Below, in pieces: positions 8,930-17,859 of a stretch of 64,000 nucleotides of DNA (positions are counted from its first letter, which is position 1; every line of letters starts with the position of its first letter). Origin of the DNA: an uncultured Dehalococcoidia bacterium (GTDB lineage Bacteria > Chloroflexota > Dehalococcoidia > Lucifugimonadales > UBA3495); NCBI GenBank assembly GCA_958296445.1, contig OY282565.1, positions 971,936 through 1,035,935 of the forward strand. Direction: 5' to 3'. The notes beneath the pieces were generated by a model. It was not told where the DNA came from and did no database searches. It was given only the letters and a program-made list of their open reading frames with translations. The position numbers and the translations under genes are program-made.

Positions 8930-9090
8930 CCAAACGCCAACCCCGCCAAAACTAAGACAAAAAAACCAAAAAAACTCGGCGCACTCGGCGCACTCGGCGT
9001 TTAACAAACCCCCGCCTCAGCGGGAATGACGGCGTTCTCGGCGTTTAACAACCCCCGCAAAAGCAGGAACGACGGAATGGGAACGATTAA
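8930..9090. repeat. Intergenic short direct repeats
   Basis: The gap holds three direct copies of GGCGCACTC-type sequence (8978-9001) and two copies of a GGCGTTTAACAA(A)CCCCCGC unit (8996-9055). Each of the latter is followed by a GGGAATGACGG or GGAACGACGG fragment related to the ATTCCC palindrome family. No gene is seen. Confidence 0.7.
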
Positions 9091-9993
9091 ATGGGCATAG
9101 ACGGCATAAGCATCCTAGCCAGCATCAGCATCGGCATCAACCCCAACCTGATTAACGCCGGGGGGTTCCTACTGTCCTGGCACGGCGTCTTTACCTTCGT
9201 CGCCGTCGCCGTCGCCGTTTTCTTGGTGGTGCGATGGGGCAGCCGCCAGGGTATGGTGACCGACGTGCTGTATTCCGCCTCAATGTGGGCCATCATCGGC
9301 GGGATTATCGGCGCCCGAGCCCTCCACGTCATAGACTTCTGGGACGAAATCTACCAATACGATTTCATCAGAGTCTTTCGTGTCTGGGAAGGCGGAATCG
9401 CCATATTCGGGGCCATATCCGGCGGATTTGTCGGCGGTTCCCTGTATCTGCTGATTCGCAACTCCCGCTGGTTCCTAGCCTTGTGGCGCCCCTTCGCCTT
9501 CCTGTTCGGCCAGCCCAACCGCGCCGACCTGCCCCGCATCGGACACCTGGCCGACGTCACCGCCCCCGCGCTGCTGGTGGCAATGGCTATCGGGCGCATC
9601 GGCGACGTCATCAACGGCGAACATTTCGCCAAAGTCACCGACCTGCCCTGGGGCGTCATCTACACCCACCCCGACAGCCCCGGCGTAGGCCGCCCGGCCA
9701 CCCATCCCGCCGTAGCCTACGAGCTACTGTTCGACCTAGCCCTGCTGGCCGTCCTGTGGCCCCTGCGCCACCGCCTGCGCCCCCACGGAATGTTTTTCGC
9801 CCTCTACGCAGCCACCTACTCCGTAGGGCGGTTCTTTATCAGTTTCCTGCGGGTGGAGCAGAACATCTACTTCGGCGGCCTAAACGAAGCCCAGATAGTG
9901 GCCCTGATAGTAATAATCATCACCGTCCCGCTACTGGTCTGGAAAGCCCAAATCGTCCGCCCCACCCCCGGCCCCCGCCCGGCCCGCAGCTAA
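9091..9993 (+). CDS. lgt: Phosphatidylglycerol--prolipoprotein diacylglyceryl transferase Lgt
   Basis: Lgt attaches diacylglycerol to the lipobox cysteine of prolipoproteins at the membrane. The 300-residue protein has about seven hydrophobic segments. Key family motifs are LSWHGVFTF near the N-terminus, GGIIGARALHVI, the segment WEGGIAIFGAISGG, and the signature MAIGRIGDVINGEHFAKVTDLPWG, followed by HPAVAYELLFDLALL. The ATG at 9091 gives a normal N-terminus. Lipoproteins that could be substrates occur in this window (the solute-binding protein at 63327, the protein at 59888). No operon partner is evident. Confidence 0.96.
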   Translation: MGIDGISILASISIGINPNLINAGGFLLSWHGVFTFVAVAVAVFLVVRWGSRQGMVTDVLYSASMWAIIGGIIGARALHVIDFWDEIYQYDFIRVFRVWEGGIAIFGAISGGFVGGSLYLLIRNSRWFLALWRPFAFLFGQPNRADLPRIGHLADVTAPALLVAMAIGRIGDVINGEHFAKVTDLPWGVIYTHPDSPGVGRPATHPAVAYELLFDLALLAVLWPLRHRLRPHGMFFALYAATYSVGRFFISFLRVEQNIYFGGLNEAQIVALIVIIITVPLLVWKAQIVRPTPGPRPARS

Positions 9994-10028
9994 CCCAAGC
10001 GGTAATGACGGGATATGCAACGTATAAA

Positions 10029-10054
10029 GGGGCGGGAATAACAGGGCCCGCCCC
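10029..10054. terminator. GC-rich hairpin between convergent lgt and recJ
   Basis: GGGGCGGG (10029-10036) pairs with CCCGCCCC (10047-10054) across a 10-nt loop. It lies between the convergent stops of lgt and recJ and could end transcription in either direction. No long T-run follows, so intrinsic termination is uncertain. Confidence 0.4.
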
Positions 10055-10115
10055 CCAAACTCAAGACAACCCGGCTAGGCCGCACAAACGCCCCTCTACC
10101 CAGAACCGAAAGCCC

Positions 10116-11840
10116 CTAAGCCCCCGCCGCCGCCCGGAAGTGCGTCACCCGCAAAGCCAGCGGATTCCCCGGCTGCCGGGCGTCCTCCATCAGCGTATAG
10201 GCCAAATCCAGCCGCTCCATTCCCGCGCCCCAAGCATCGCCCTGCCCGAAAGCCAGCGCAGTCATTTCCGCCCCGTCCTGCTCCACCCGCAGCCGCAAAT
10301 GCTGTTGCGATGCGCCCATATAATGCGCTCCCATCACCCGCACGCCCAGCGACGCGAACACCGGGCGGGGGTTGCCTTTCCCGAAAGGCTCCAGCGCGGC
10401 CAGCCATTCCCGCACATCCCTGTTGAATTCCGGCAGCTTCGCCACGGCGTCAATTTCCACCGTCGGCGTCAAATCCATCGCCCCCAAGCGGTCGGCGGCG
10501 TAAGACTCCAGACGCCGCGTCACTTCCGCCCTAGCATCCTGCGTCACAGTGAACCCGGCGGCCTGCGAATGTCCGCCGCAGCGCACCAGCAGATGCTCCA
10601 CCGAGCGGATGGCGTCAATGATGCTGAACCCGGGGATACTGCGAGCCGACGCCACGGCGTCCGCCCCGGCCAGCGAAAGCGCCACCGCCGGCCGGCGGTA
10701 ACGCTCCGCCAGCCGCCCCGCCACCAGCCCGGCCACGCCCAGCCGGATGCCCTCATCGGCCACCACCAGCAGCGCCGGCAAGTCCGGCAGAGCCTCCACC
10801 TGAGCATAGGCCGCGTCCATAGCCGCGCTGGTAGCGTCGCGCCGCTGCCGGTTAAGCTCGTCCAACCGACGGGCCAACAATAACGCTTCCTCGTCCGACT
10901 GCGCGGTCAGCAGCCGCAGGCTGTCCATAGGGTCGCCCATCCGTCCCGCCGAATTCAGGCGCGGCACAATCTGGTACGAAATCGTTTCGGTGTCCAAGTC
11001 CTCCGGCGCAATCCGGGCCACTTCGCACAGAGCGCGGATTCCGGGGCGGCGCGTTTCCGCCATCCGCCCGATGCCCTCCGCGACGATGTATCGGTTTTCG
11101 TCCAGCAGCGGCACCAAATCGGCTACCGTTCCCAGCGCGGCCAGCTCCAGCAGCCCCGGATCCCACGGCAACCCTTGCGCCCCATACAACCCCTGCATCA
11201 GCTTGAAAGCAATTCCGGCCCCGCACAGGTCACGAAAAGGATAATGACGGCGGAAAAGGGGCAATTCGCCTTCGGGCAAATGGGGGTTGACGCAGGCCAC
11301 CGCGTCGGGCAGCCCATGCGACGGCGAGTGATGGTCGGTGATAATAACGTCCACGCCCCGGCCCTTGGCGCGAGCCACCGGCCCAGCGTCGGTGATGCCG
11401 GTGTCCACCGTGATAATCAGCGAAGCCCCCAAGTCTATCAGCCCGTCCACCGCGCCATCGGAAAGCCCGTGGCCCTCATCCGCCCGGCTTGGCAGATAAG
11501 GAATAACCTTCACCCCCAGCGCATCCAAGCCCTCGCTGATAATCGCCGTGCCGGTAATGCCGTCCACGTCAAAATCGCCGAAAACCGCCGCCGTCTCCCC
11601 CCGCTCTACGGCGCGGCCCAGCCGCTCCACCGCCGCACCCATTCCCGAAAGCAGCATCGGGTCATAAGGGAGTTCCTGGGGTGGATTCAGAAATTCCTGA
11701 AGTTTCTGGTCGTTGACAATCCCCCGGCCCGCCAGCAACCGGGCGATGACCGGCGGCAAGTCCCCGGAGCGCAGGGCGGAAATATCCCGCGCAACCGGAA
11801 AAGCCCATCGGAGCGCGTTTGCGCCGCCCGCGATGGTCAC
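10116..11840 (-). CDS. recJ: Single-stranded-DNA-specific exonuclease RecJ
   Basis: RecJ degrades ssDNA 5' to 3' in recombination and mismatch repair. The 574-residue protein has the DHH phosphoesterase motifs VFGDFDVDGITGTAII (DFDVDG at 89-94) and TDHHSPSHGLPDAVACVNPH (DHH at 169-171). The DHHA1 domain motif RCGGHSQAAGFTV lies near residue 430, and a C-terminal OB-fold follows. It starts with GTG at 11840, whose bases overlap the TGA stop of the upstream fabF (GTGA), so translation is probably coupled. The pairing with a fatty-acid gene looks like an operon of convenience. Confidence 0.96.
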   Translation of the reverse strand: MTIAGGANALRWAFPVARDISALRSGDLPPVIARLLAGRGIVNDQKLQEFLNPPQELPYDPMLLSGMGAAVERLGRAVERGETAAVFGDFDVDGITGTAIISEGLDALGVKVIPYLPSRADEGHGLSDGAVDGLIDLGASLIITVDTGITDAGPVARAKGRGVDVIITDHHSPSHGLPDAVACVNPHLPEGELPLFRRHYPFRDLCGAGIAFKLMQGLYGAQGLPWDPGLLELAALGTVADLVPLLDENRYIVAEGIGRMAETRRPGIRALCEVARIAPEDLDTETISYQIVPRLNSAGRMGDPMDSLRLLTAQSDEEALLLARRLDELNRQRRDATSAAMDAAYAQVEALPDLPALLVVADEGIRLGVAGLVAGRLAERYRRPAVALSLAGADAVASARSIPGFSIIDAIRSVEHLLVRCGGHSQAAGFTVTQDARAEVTRRLESYAADRLGAMDLTPTVEIDAVAKLPEFNRDVREWLAALEPFGKGNPRPVFASLGVRVMGAHYMGASQQHLRLRVEQDGAEMTALAFGQGDAWGAGMERLDLAYTLMEDARQPGNPLALRVTHFRAAAGA

Positions 11841-13114
11841 GCCTGCCCGTATTCGGATGACGCCAGCCGCGGCTTGGCGAACACCAGCACCGAGTTATGG
11901 CCGCCAAAGCCAAAGGAGTTGCTCATCGCAACATTCACTTCCCTACGCCGGGCCTGATTGGGCGTATAGTCCAAATCGCACTCCGGGTCCGGTTCATTCA
12001 GATTGATAGTCGGCGGAACCAGCCCGTCGCGCATCGCCATAACGCAAATCGCCGCCTCCAGCGCCCCCCCCGAACCCAGCAGGTGCCCGGTCATGGACTT
12101 GCTGGAGCTGATAGGAACCCGGTAGGCGTCATCCCCCAAGGCCATCTTAATCGCCTTAGTTTCGTGCTTGTCATTCAACGGGGTAGAGGTTCCATGAGCG
12201 TTGATATACCCCACCTCGGCAGGGCTGATGCCCGCCTCCGCCAGTGCCATGCTCATAGCGTTGGCCGCGCTCTCCCCCGTAATGGACGGCTCGGTAAGAT
12301 GATGGGCGTCCGACGTCGCGGCATAGCCCCGCAGCTCGGCCAGCGGCTCCGCGTTGCGCCGGGCCGCGCTCTCCCCGCTTTCCAGCACAAAAACCGCCGC
12401 ACCCTCGCCTATAACGAAACCGTCCCGGGCTATGTCGAAAGGACGGCTGGCTAATGCCGGGTTTTCGTTCAGCCGCGACAAGGCCCGCAGCGCGTTAAAA
12501 CCGGCCACCGCCACCGGCACCAGCGGCGCCTCGCTGCCCCCGGCCAGCATAATATCCTCCCGCCCCGTCCGCACCATCTCCCACGCCTGCCCCATAGCGT
12601 CCGCCCCGCTGGAGCAGGACGAAACCAGGCAGTAATTGGCCCCCATCGCCCCGGTCACCATAGAAACCTGCGCCGACGCCATATCACCCAGCATCATCGG
12701 AATCAGAAAGGGGCTGACCCGCCGCGGCCCCCGCTCGCTCAAAACCGCAAACTGCTGAGAAAGCGTAGAAATCCCCCCGATCCCGCTGCCGACAATAACC
12801 CCAACCCGGTAAGGATCCCCCATCCCCTCCTGAATGTTCAACCCGGCTTGCTGGCAAGCCTGCCGGGCGGCTACCGCCGCAAACTGCGCGAAACGATCCA
12901 TCCGCCGCGCTTCCTTCCGCTCCAGATAATCCTCGGCGTCAAAACCCTTAACCTCGGCCCCGAACCGCGTATCAAAACCCTCCGTATTAAAGGCCGTAAG
13001 GTAGTCAACCCCGGAACGCCCCTGCCTTATCCCTTCCCAAGTTGACGCCAAATCCAGCCCCAAAGGGCTGATTACCCCGATTCCGGTAATATAAACGCGG
13101 CGGTGTTCTGTCAT
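11837..13114 (-). CDS. fabF: 3-oxoacyl-[acyl-carrier-protein] synthase II (first copy)
   Basis: FabF condenses malonyl-ACP with acyl-ACP during fatty-acid elongation. The 425-residue protein carries the Cys-His-His triad: Cys167 (VSSCSSGADAMG), His307 (NAHGTSTPLND) and His344 (KSMTGHLLGSGGA). The C-terminal NSFGFGGHNSVLVF is the usual family end. The ATG at 13114 is preceded on its strand by GGGATGG. A second homologue at 21460 shares the triad but is clearly divergent, so the two may have different chain-length roles (inference). It is translationally coupled to recJ. Upstream lies an array of palindromic repeats. Confidence 0.95.
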   Translation of the reverse strand: MTEHRRVYITGIGVISPLGLDLASTWEGIRQGRSGVDYLTAFNTEGFDTRFGAEVKGFDAEDYLERKEARRMDRFAQFAAVAARQACQQAGLNIQEGMGDPYRVGVIVGSGIGGISTLSQQFAVLSERGPRRVSPFLIPMMLGDMASAQVSMVTGAMGANYCLVSSCSSGADAMGQAWEMVRTGREDIMLAGGSEAPLVPVAVAGFNALRALSRLNENPALASRPFDIARDGFVIGEGAAVFVLESGESAARRNAEPLAELRGYAATSDAHHLTEPSITGESAANAMSMALAEAGISPAEVGYINAHGTSTPLNDKHETKAIKMALGDDAYRVPISSSKSMTGHLLGSGGALEAAICVMAMRDGLVPPTINLNEPDPECDLDYTPNQARRREVNVAMSNSFGFGGHNSVLVFAKPRLASSEYGQA

Positions 13115-13139
13115 CCCATCCCCAATCCCTGCTTTGTTG

Positions 13140-13528
13140 CCCCTTGTCTGTCACCCTGAGAAAGCCCTGTCATCCCAAGCAAAGCCCTGTCATTCCGGCC
13201 GTCTGTCATCCTGCGTAAAGCCCTGTCACCCTGAGCAAAGCCCTGTCATTCTGAGCAAAGCGAAGAATCCCACCTTGGGCGGCCAGACCCTTCGCTCCGC
13301 TCAGGGTGACACAAGGATTGCTCAGAGTGCCAAAGGTTTATCAGCCCGCCGTCTGTCACCCTGAGCAAAGCCCTGTCACTCCGGCCGTCTGTCATCCTGA
13401 GCAAGGCCCTGTCATTCCGGCCGTCTGTCATCCTGCGTAAAGCCCTGTCATCCCAAGCAAAGCCCTGTCATCCCAAGCAAAGCCCTGTCATTCTGAGCAA
13501 AGCGAAGAATCCCGCCCCGCGCAATGAG
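13140..13528. repeat. Array of about a dozen CTGTCA-type repeat units
   Basis: A tandem, partly regular array with a ~20-bp period (CCCTGTCATCCCAAGCAAAG and variants) is interspersed with full hairpins (arms ATTCTGAGC and GCGAAGAAT) and one complete two-hairpin core (13234-13320). It fills the gap between fabF and the radical SAM gene. No ORF here looks coding. Confidence 0.85.
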
Positions 13529-13542
13529 ACCCATCCCCCTGC

Positions 13543-15342
13543 CTAGCCCTGCCCGGGCGCCTTCTTCCGCCCGTTGCGCTGGTCGGCCAGGGCGGTGTCA
13601 ATGGCGTCGGTCAGCTCCGTGATGCGGCGGGAAATCCCCGCGGCCATTTCCTTGCCGCTGGTGACGCTAGGGTCGGCCAGGGTTTTCAGCGACTCGGTAA
13701 GCTCGCTCAGTTTGGAGCCGATGCCCTCGGCGGCCTCGCGCCGGACGTTCGCCAGCGGCTGCGACACGGCCCGCAGCGTTTCCACCAGCTCGCCCACCCG
13801 CCCCGATATGTTCTCCCCGAACTCCCGCCCGGCCAGTGAATCCGGCTGCGACAAATCCCGCAGCGTCTCGGCGGCTTCGCCCAGCCGCGCCGCCACGCTG
13901 TCGCTCAACCCCCGCCCGCTGGCCGCCAGCCGCAGCTTGTAAGTCCGCAGAATACGGAACACCCGCCGGTATACGTCGTCCACTTCCTGCAACCGCGAGG
14001 TGTACTTGTCGAATATCTCCCGGCTTTCCTGCATCGTCCAACGCTCATCGTGGTGAACGAACTGGCGGCCCGTATACAAGTGATAAGGCCGCATCTCGCC
14101 TTCCGCCAGCAGCTCGCCATGCTCGTTCAGCGGGGCCAGACCCTTCCAGTTGGAAGTCGCCGGCAACGGCGTCAGGAAGTTGGCCGTCTGGTAGCGGCTG
14201 ACCGTTGTAACCCAGTCGGCCAGCGCCATAATGCTTTCCTCGGTGTCATAGGGCAGCCCGATAATGGTCATCGCCACCACAGTGAAGCCCACCTCGTTGA
14301 TATACGCCAGGTCGCGGTGCATCTGCCCCGGTTCCTGCCGCTTGTTGACCGCCTTCAGGTTCTCCGCGTTGTCCGACTCCACTCCCAAGTAGAGCATCTT
14401 CACGTTGGCTTCTTGCAGTGCTTGGGCCAGCTCCGGGTCCTGGCCGATTTCGGCCCTAGCCTGGATGATGAGGTTCATATTGTCGGTATGCCCTTTCCAG
14501 CCCTTCAGCCGCTCCAGCCGCTCGTTGCGGAACTTCACCGCCCGCAGCGGCGGGGTGTGCAGGTCATCGGAAACGAACACCTGGAAAGAGCCGTTGCGCG
14601 AGGAATGAATCAGCCCGTCCGAGGCCAATTCCTGCAACTGCTCCAGCCGCTTGAACTCCGTTTCCCGCGACACCAGCCGGTAGCCCAAGAACTGCTGTAT
14701 CACCTGACAGTAGGTGCATTTCTCGGTGCAGCCCCGGATGGTCTCCACCACCCCGCCCGCCATCGGATTGTCCGGCGTCAGGTCGCGGATGGAGCGGAAA
14801 TCCGGCAGCTCCACAAAGTCGGGCCGCACCAGCCCCACCCGCTTGGTGTAGACCACCTGCCCGTCCTGCTGATAGCTGATCCCCGGAACCTTGTCCAAGT
14901 ATTCGTTGCGCCCCAGCCCGCGCCGCTCCAGCAACACGTCGCACAACTGCCCGATAATGTCTTCCCCCTCCCGCTGTACGATAACATCGAAATGCCCGTA
15001 CTCGAAGGCTTCTTCCGGCAGAGGGCTCATCTGCGGCCCGCCGCCGATAGTAATAATGTCCGGGTGGTACTCCCTAGCTTGCCGCGCCACCTGATAGGCC
15101 CTAGGCGCCTCGTTTATCAGCGCGGTAAGCATCAGAATGTCCACGCCTTCCAGATCCTTGTCCGGGTCCATCAGGCCCGAGCGGTCTTCAAACCAGATCT
15201 CCCGCTCGTACACAAAGGGGCCTTCCCACTGGGCAAGGGCTGCGGACAGATAGAGCATACCCTGGCGGGGAATCGCCACGTATTCAAAATTGCCGCCTGT
15301 CGAGGCCGGCTGGAGCAGCATTACCCGTTTGATTCGAGACAT
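13543..15342 (-). CDS. B12-binding-domain radical SAM protein with C-terminal helical repeats
   Basis: This 599-residue protein has three parts. The N-terminus (about 1-170) is a cobalamin-binding-like Rossmann domain (VMLLQPASTG, DILMLTALINEAPRAY, IGGGPQMSPLPEEAFEY). The centre is a radical SAM domain with the cluster motif CTEKCTYC (CxxxCxxC) and LYLGVESDNAENLKAVNK. The last ~130 residues hold about three repeats of roughly 35-40 residues (LGEAAETLRDLSQ / VGELVETLRAVSQ / LSELTESLKTLAD) that look like amphipathic helices. The first two parts place it with BchE/HpnJ-like methylases or cyclases. The helical tail is unusual for that family. The substrate is unknown. ATG at 15342. Confidence 0.85.
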   Translation of the reverse strand: MSRIKRVMLLQPASTGGNFEYVAIPRQGMLYLSAALAQWEGPFVYEREIWFEDRSGLMDPDKDLEGVDILMLTALINEAPRAYQVARQAREYHPDIITIGGGPQMSPLPEEAFEYGHFDVIVQREGEDIIGQLCDVLLERRGLGRNEYLDKVPGISYQQDGQVVYTKRVGLVRPDFVELPDFRSIRDLTPDNPMAGGVVETIRGCTEKCTYCQVIQQFLGYRLVSRETEFKRLEQLQELASDGLIHSSRNGSFQVFVSDDLHTPPLRAVKFRNERLERLKGWKGHTDNMNLIIQARAEIGQDPELAQALQEANVKMLYLGVESDNAENLKAVNKRQEPGQMHRDLAYINEVGFTVVAMTIIGLPYDTEESIMALADWVTTVSRYQTANFLTPLPATSNWKGLAPLNEHGELLAEGEMRPYHLYTGRQFVHHDERWTMQESREIFDKYTSRLQEVDDVYRRVFRILRTYKLRLAASGRGLSDSVAARLGEAAETLRDLSQPDSLAGREFGENISGRVGELVETLRAVSQPLANVRREAAEGIGSKLSELTESLKTLADPSVTSGKEMAAGISRRITELTDAIDTALADQRNGRKKAPGQG

Positions 15343-15539
15343 ATTAGCCCCCCGTTCATCCGTTGTCCCGCCCCTGCCGGGCGGCCCCGGATGCGCTCCT
15401 TCAACTCAAATGTCGCAAAAGCCATTAGCAGATAGATTATACACCCCGCCGCCAAACCGCCGCGCGGCGCCACAACCCATTTTCCACCATCCATTATACA
15501 GGATGCCATAATCCGCCGTCAGACTTTTCACCAACAAAA

Positions 15540-16620
15540 TCGCCAAATTCCCCACCCCGCCCGCCAATCACCCCCCCCCCCGCCAATCACCCCGCCCGCC
15601 AACCGCCCCGCCCGCCAATCAACCCGCCCGCCAATCAACCCGCCCGCCCATCAACCCGGCCGTCTGTCATTCTGAGCGCAGGCCATCTGTCATTCTGAGC
15701 GAAAGCGAAGAATCTCACCTTGGGCGGCCAGACCCTTCCCTTCGCTCAGGGCGACACCGGGAAAATTGCGAAATTCCCTCCCCCTCCGGGGGAGGGTTAG
15801 GGTGGGGGCGTCCCCCCAGACAAGTTAGCCAACCCGGGGAGACGATTGCGAAATTCCCCTTTGTAACCCCGAACCCCCCTTGCCACCCTGAGCCGCCCCC
15901 TTGTCATTCTGAGCAAAGCGAAGAATCTCCCCCTTTACCCCAGAGCAACAAAGACCTCTACAACCCTGAGCAAAGCGTAGGGGCGCACAGCCGTGCGCCC
16001 CCCACCGTCGGCAGAAAAATCCCGCAATTTCCTCAACGCACCCGCCCTCATTACCTGTCATTGCTGAGCAAAGCGAAGAATCCCCCCTTGCCCCGCCAGA
16101 CCCTTCCCTACTCCAGAGCAACAAAGACCACTATAACCTTGAGCAAAGCGTAGGGGCGCACAGCCGTGCGCCCCCACCGTCGGCAGAAAATCCCGCAATT
16201 CCCTCAACGCACCGCCCCCTCATTACCTGTCATTCTGAGCAAAGCGAAGAATCCCGTCTTGAGCGGCCACCCCCTTCCCTTCGCTCAGGGCGGCAAAGGC
16301 AAATTCCGCAATTCTCTAATCGTCTGAATCAGGATTTGCCGGATTACAAGGATCCTCCCGACAGAAAAAATCCCGAAAATCCTAAAATCCGGCAAATCCT
16401 GATTCAGACAAAGAACCGAAAACACTCAAGAACGCCGCTGGGCAATCGAACACAATAAACGTGACAATTGCGAAATTACTTCCGCCACCCATCAACCAGC
16501 CCGCCCGCCAACCCTACCCGCCGCCAACCAACCCCGCCTGTCATTCTGAGCGAAAGCGAAGAATCCCGACTAGGCCATCAAGCCCCCCCCCTTAGCTCAG
16601 AACGCCAACCCGCGCAAGCA
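15540..16620. repeat. Dense mixed repeat region
   Basis: About 1.1 kb without a gene. It holds tandem CCCGCCCGCCAATCAA-like units (15560-15655) and several two-hairpin elements (15663-15760, 15905-15960, 16045-16110, 16230-16290). There is one CCTCCGGGGGAGG hairpin (15780-15815), two GGGGCGCACAGCCGTGCG hairpins (15980-15997 and 16153-16170), and AATCCTGATTCAGACAAAG-type repeats (16320-16415). AATTGCGAAATT-like termini recur at 15845-15856 and 16466-16477. The families are interleaved as if they had inserted next to or into each other. Confidence 0.85.
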
Positions 16621-16623
16621 ACC

Positions 16624-17561
16624 TCACCCAAACAACGGCATCAACTCCCCCGCAATATCCTCCAGATGCCGCTCCCTATCCCCCGGCGGACAAGCAATGC
16701 TGAACACGATATGCCGCGCCCCCGCGTCCACATACTCCCCCAGCCGTTCCGCGCACTGCTCCGCCGTCCCCAGCAAACAGTACCGCCGCACAATGTTGAT
16801 AAACTCCCCGCCATACAGATACTGCCCCCCAAGCTGCCGGGCCGCCACCTCCGCCGCCTCTTCCTCGGTAGGATAAATGGAAATGTAAGGGAAAAACCCC
16901 CACTGAAACCCGTCCAGATTCCGGCCCGTTTCGGCGGCGAACCCCTGAATCTTCTCAACGCTGTCCCGGTATCGGGCCGGGTCGAAAAAATAAGGCACCC
17001 ACCCCTCGCCGAACCGGGCCGCCCGCCGCATCGCCGCGTCGCGCCGCCCCGACACCCACACCGGCGGATGCGGCCGCTGCGCGGGTAGCGGATTCAGCAT
17101 CGCCCCGTCCAACTGAAAGTGCCGCCCCGAAAAATCCACCCGCTCCCCGCTCCACAGCCGCCGCACCACCTCCAGGCACTCGTCCGTGCGCCGCCCCCGC
17201 CGGTTCACCTCCAGCCCCGCCGCCTCGAATTCCGCCGGATACTCCCCCCGATGCCCACCCCCACCGTAAGCCGCCCATTACAAGCCGCGTCCAGCGTAGC
17301 CGTCATACGCGCCAGCATCAGCGGATGATAAAAAGGCGCCAGCACAATAGACGACAGCAGCCGGATGGACTCAGTAGCCCCCGCCGCCACCCCCAGCACC
17401 GGCAGCGCGGCATGAGACGGCCCCGGCGGACTCCCCCGCATAAAATGCTCCCCCGCCGAAAAATACTCATACCCCAGCTCCTCCATCCACCGAGCCTGCC
17501 GCGCCGTCTCCCCAACCTCCAGAGTCAAATTAGCCCCAAAATGAAGCTCATCCCCCGCCAT
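16624..17561 (-). pseudogene. LLM-class (F420-type) oxidoreductase, frameshifted
   Basis: Two adjacent minus-strand frames together make one luciferase-like monooxygenase-family protein of about 312 residues. The N-terminal half (17561 down to about 17245) reads MAGDELHFGANLTLEVGE...RLTVGVGIGG. The C-terminal half continues in another frame with EYPAEFEAAGLEVNRRG...RRTDECLEVVRRLWSG, HPPVWVSGRR and the family end. The break coincides with a run of six G (C6 on the plus strand at 17243-17249); a seventh G would restore the frame. Either the gene is recently inactivated or this is a homopolymer sequencing error. The intact gene would be a probable F420-dependent oxidoreductase. Confidence 0.8.
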
Positions 17562-17688
17562 AAGCCATAACTCCCTATCCTGCTTCGCCCCAGCAATAAT
17601 CAACTTAGCCCCCCGCCATATTAACAGAAACCACAAAACCCCCGCCCCCTATCTGGCACCCTGAGCAAATGTCGGTATTCTTAACGTG

Positions 17689-17851
17689 CCCTGGAATTGC
17701 CGTTGTGATTGCGCCCCGCACCGTCATTCCCGCGAAAGCGGGAATCCACAGCTTTGGCCCAATACGGCCTTTGCATCACCGGAGCGTCTGGATTCCCGCT
17801 TTCGCGGGAATGACGGGATGGTTTTGGCAATATCAGCACACGTTAAGAACA
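17689..17851. mobile_element. MITE-like element with internal ATTCCC-N8-GGGAAT palindromes
   Basis: Outer inverted repeats TTCTTAACGTG (17692-17702) and CACGTTAAGAA (17841-17851) enclose two inverted copies of a GTCATTCCCGCGAAAGCGGG palindrome (17731-17753 and 17793-17816) around a ~40-bp centre. The palindrome fits ATTCCC-N8-GGGAAT, the same pattern as neisserial dRS3. A shorter second copy, with the same flank (CAACGTGCGCTGGAACTGCC then GATTGCGCCCCGCACC), lies at 24071-24160. No ORF is present, so it would need a transposase in trans. Confidence 0.7.
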
Positions 17852-17859
17852 CTCAAATG

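Noticed and set aside
9234..10883. A 549-codon open frame on the plus strand across lgt and recJ
   Set aside because: It overlaps two well-supported genes in another frame/strand, is rich in Arg/Pro/His as expected of a GC-rich shadow frame, and has no family motif.
14050..15435. A 461-codon open frame opposite the radical SAM gene
   Set aside because: Antisense to a gene with clear motifs; composition (His/Leu/Pro/Arg) is typical of a shadow frame.
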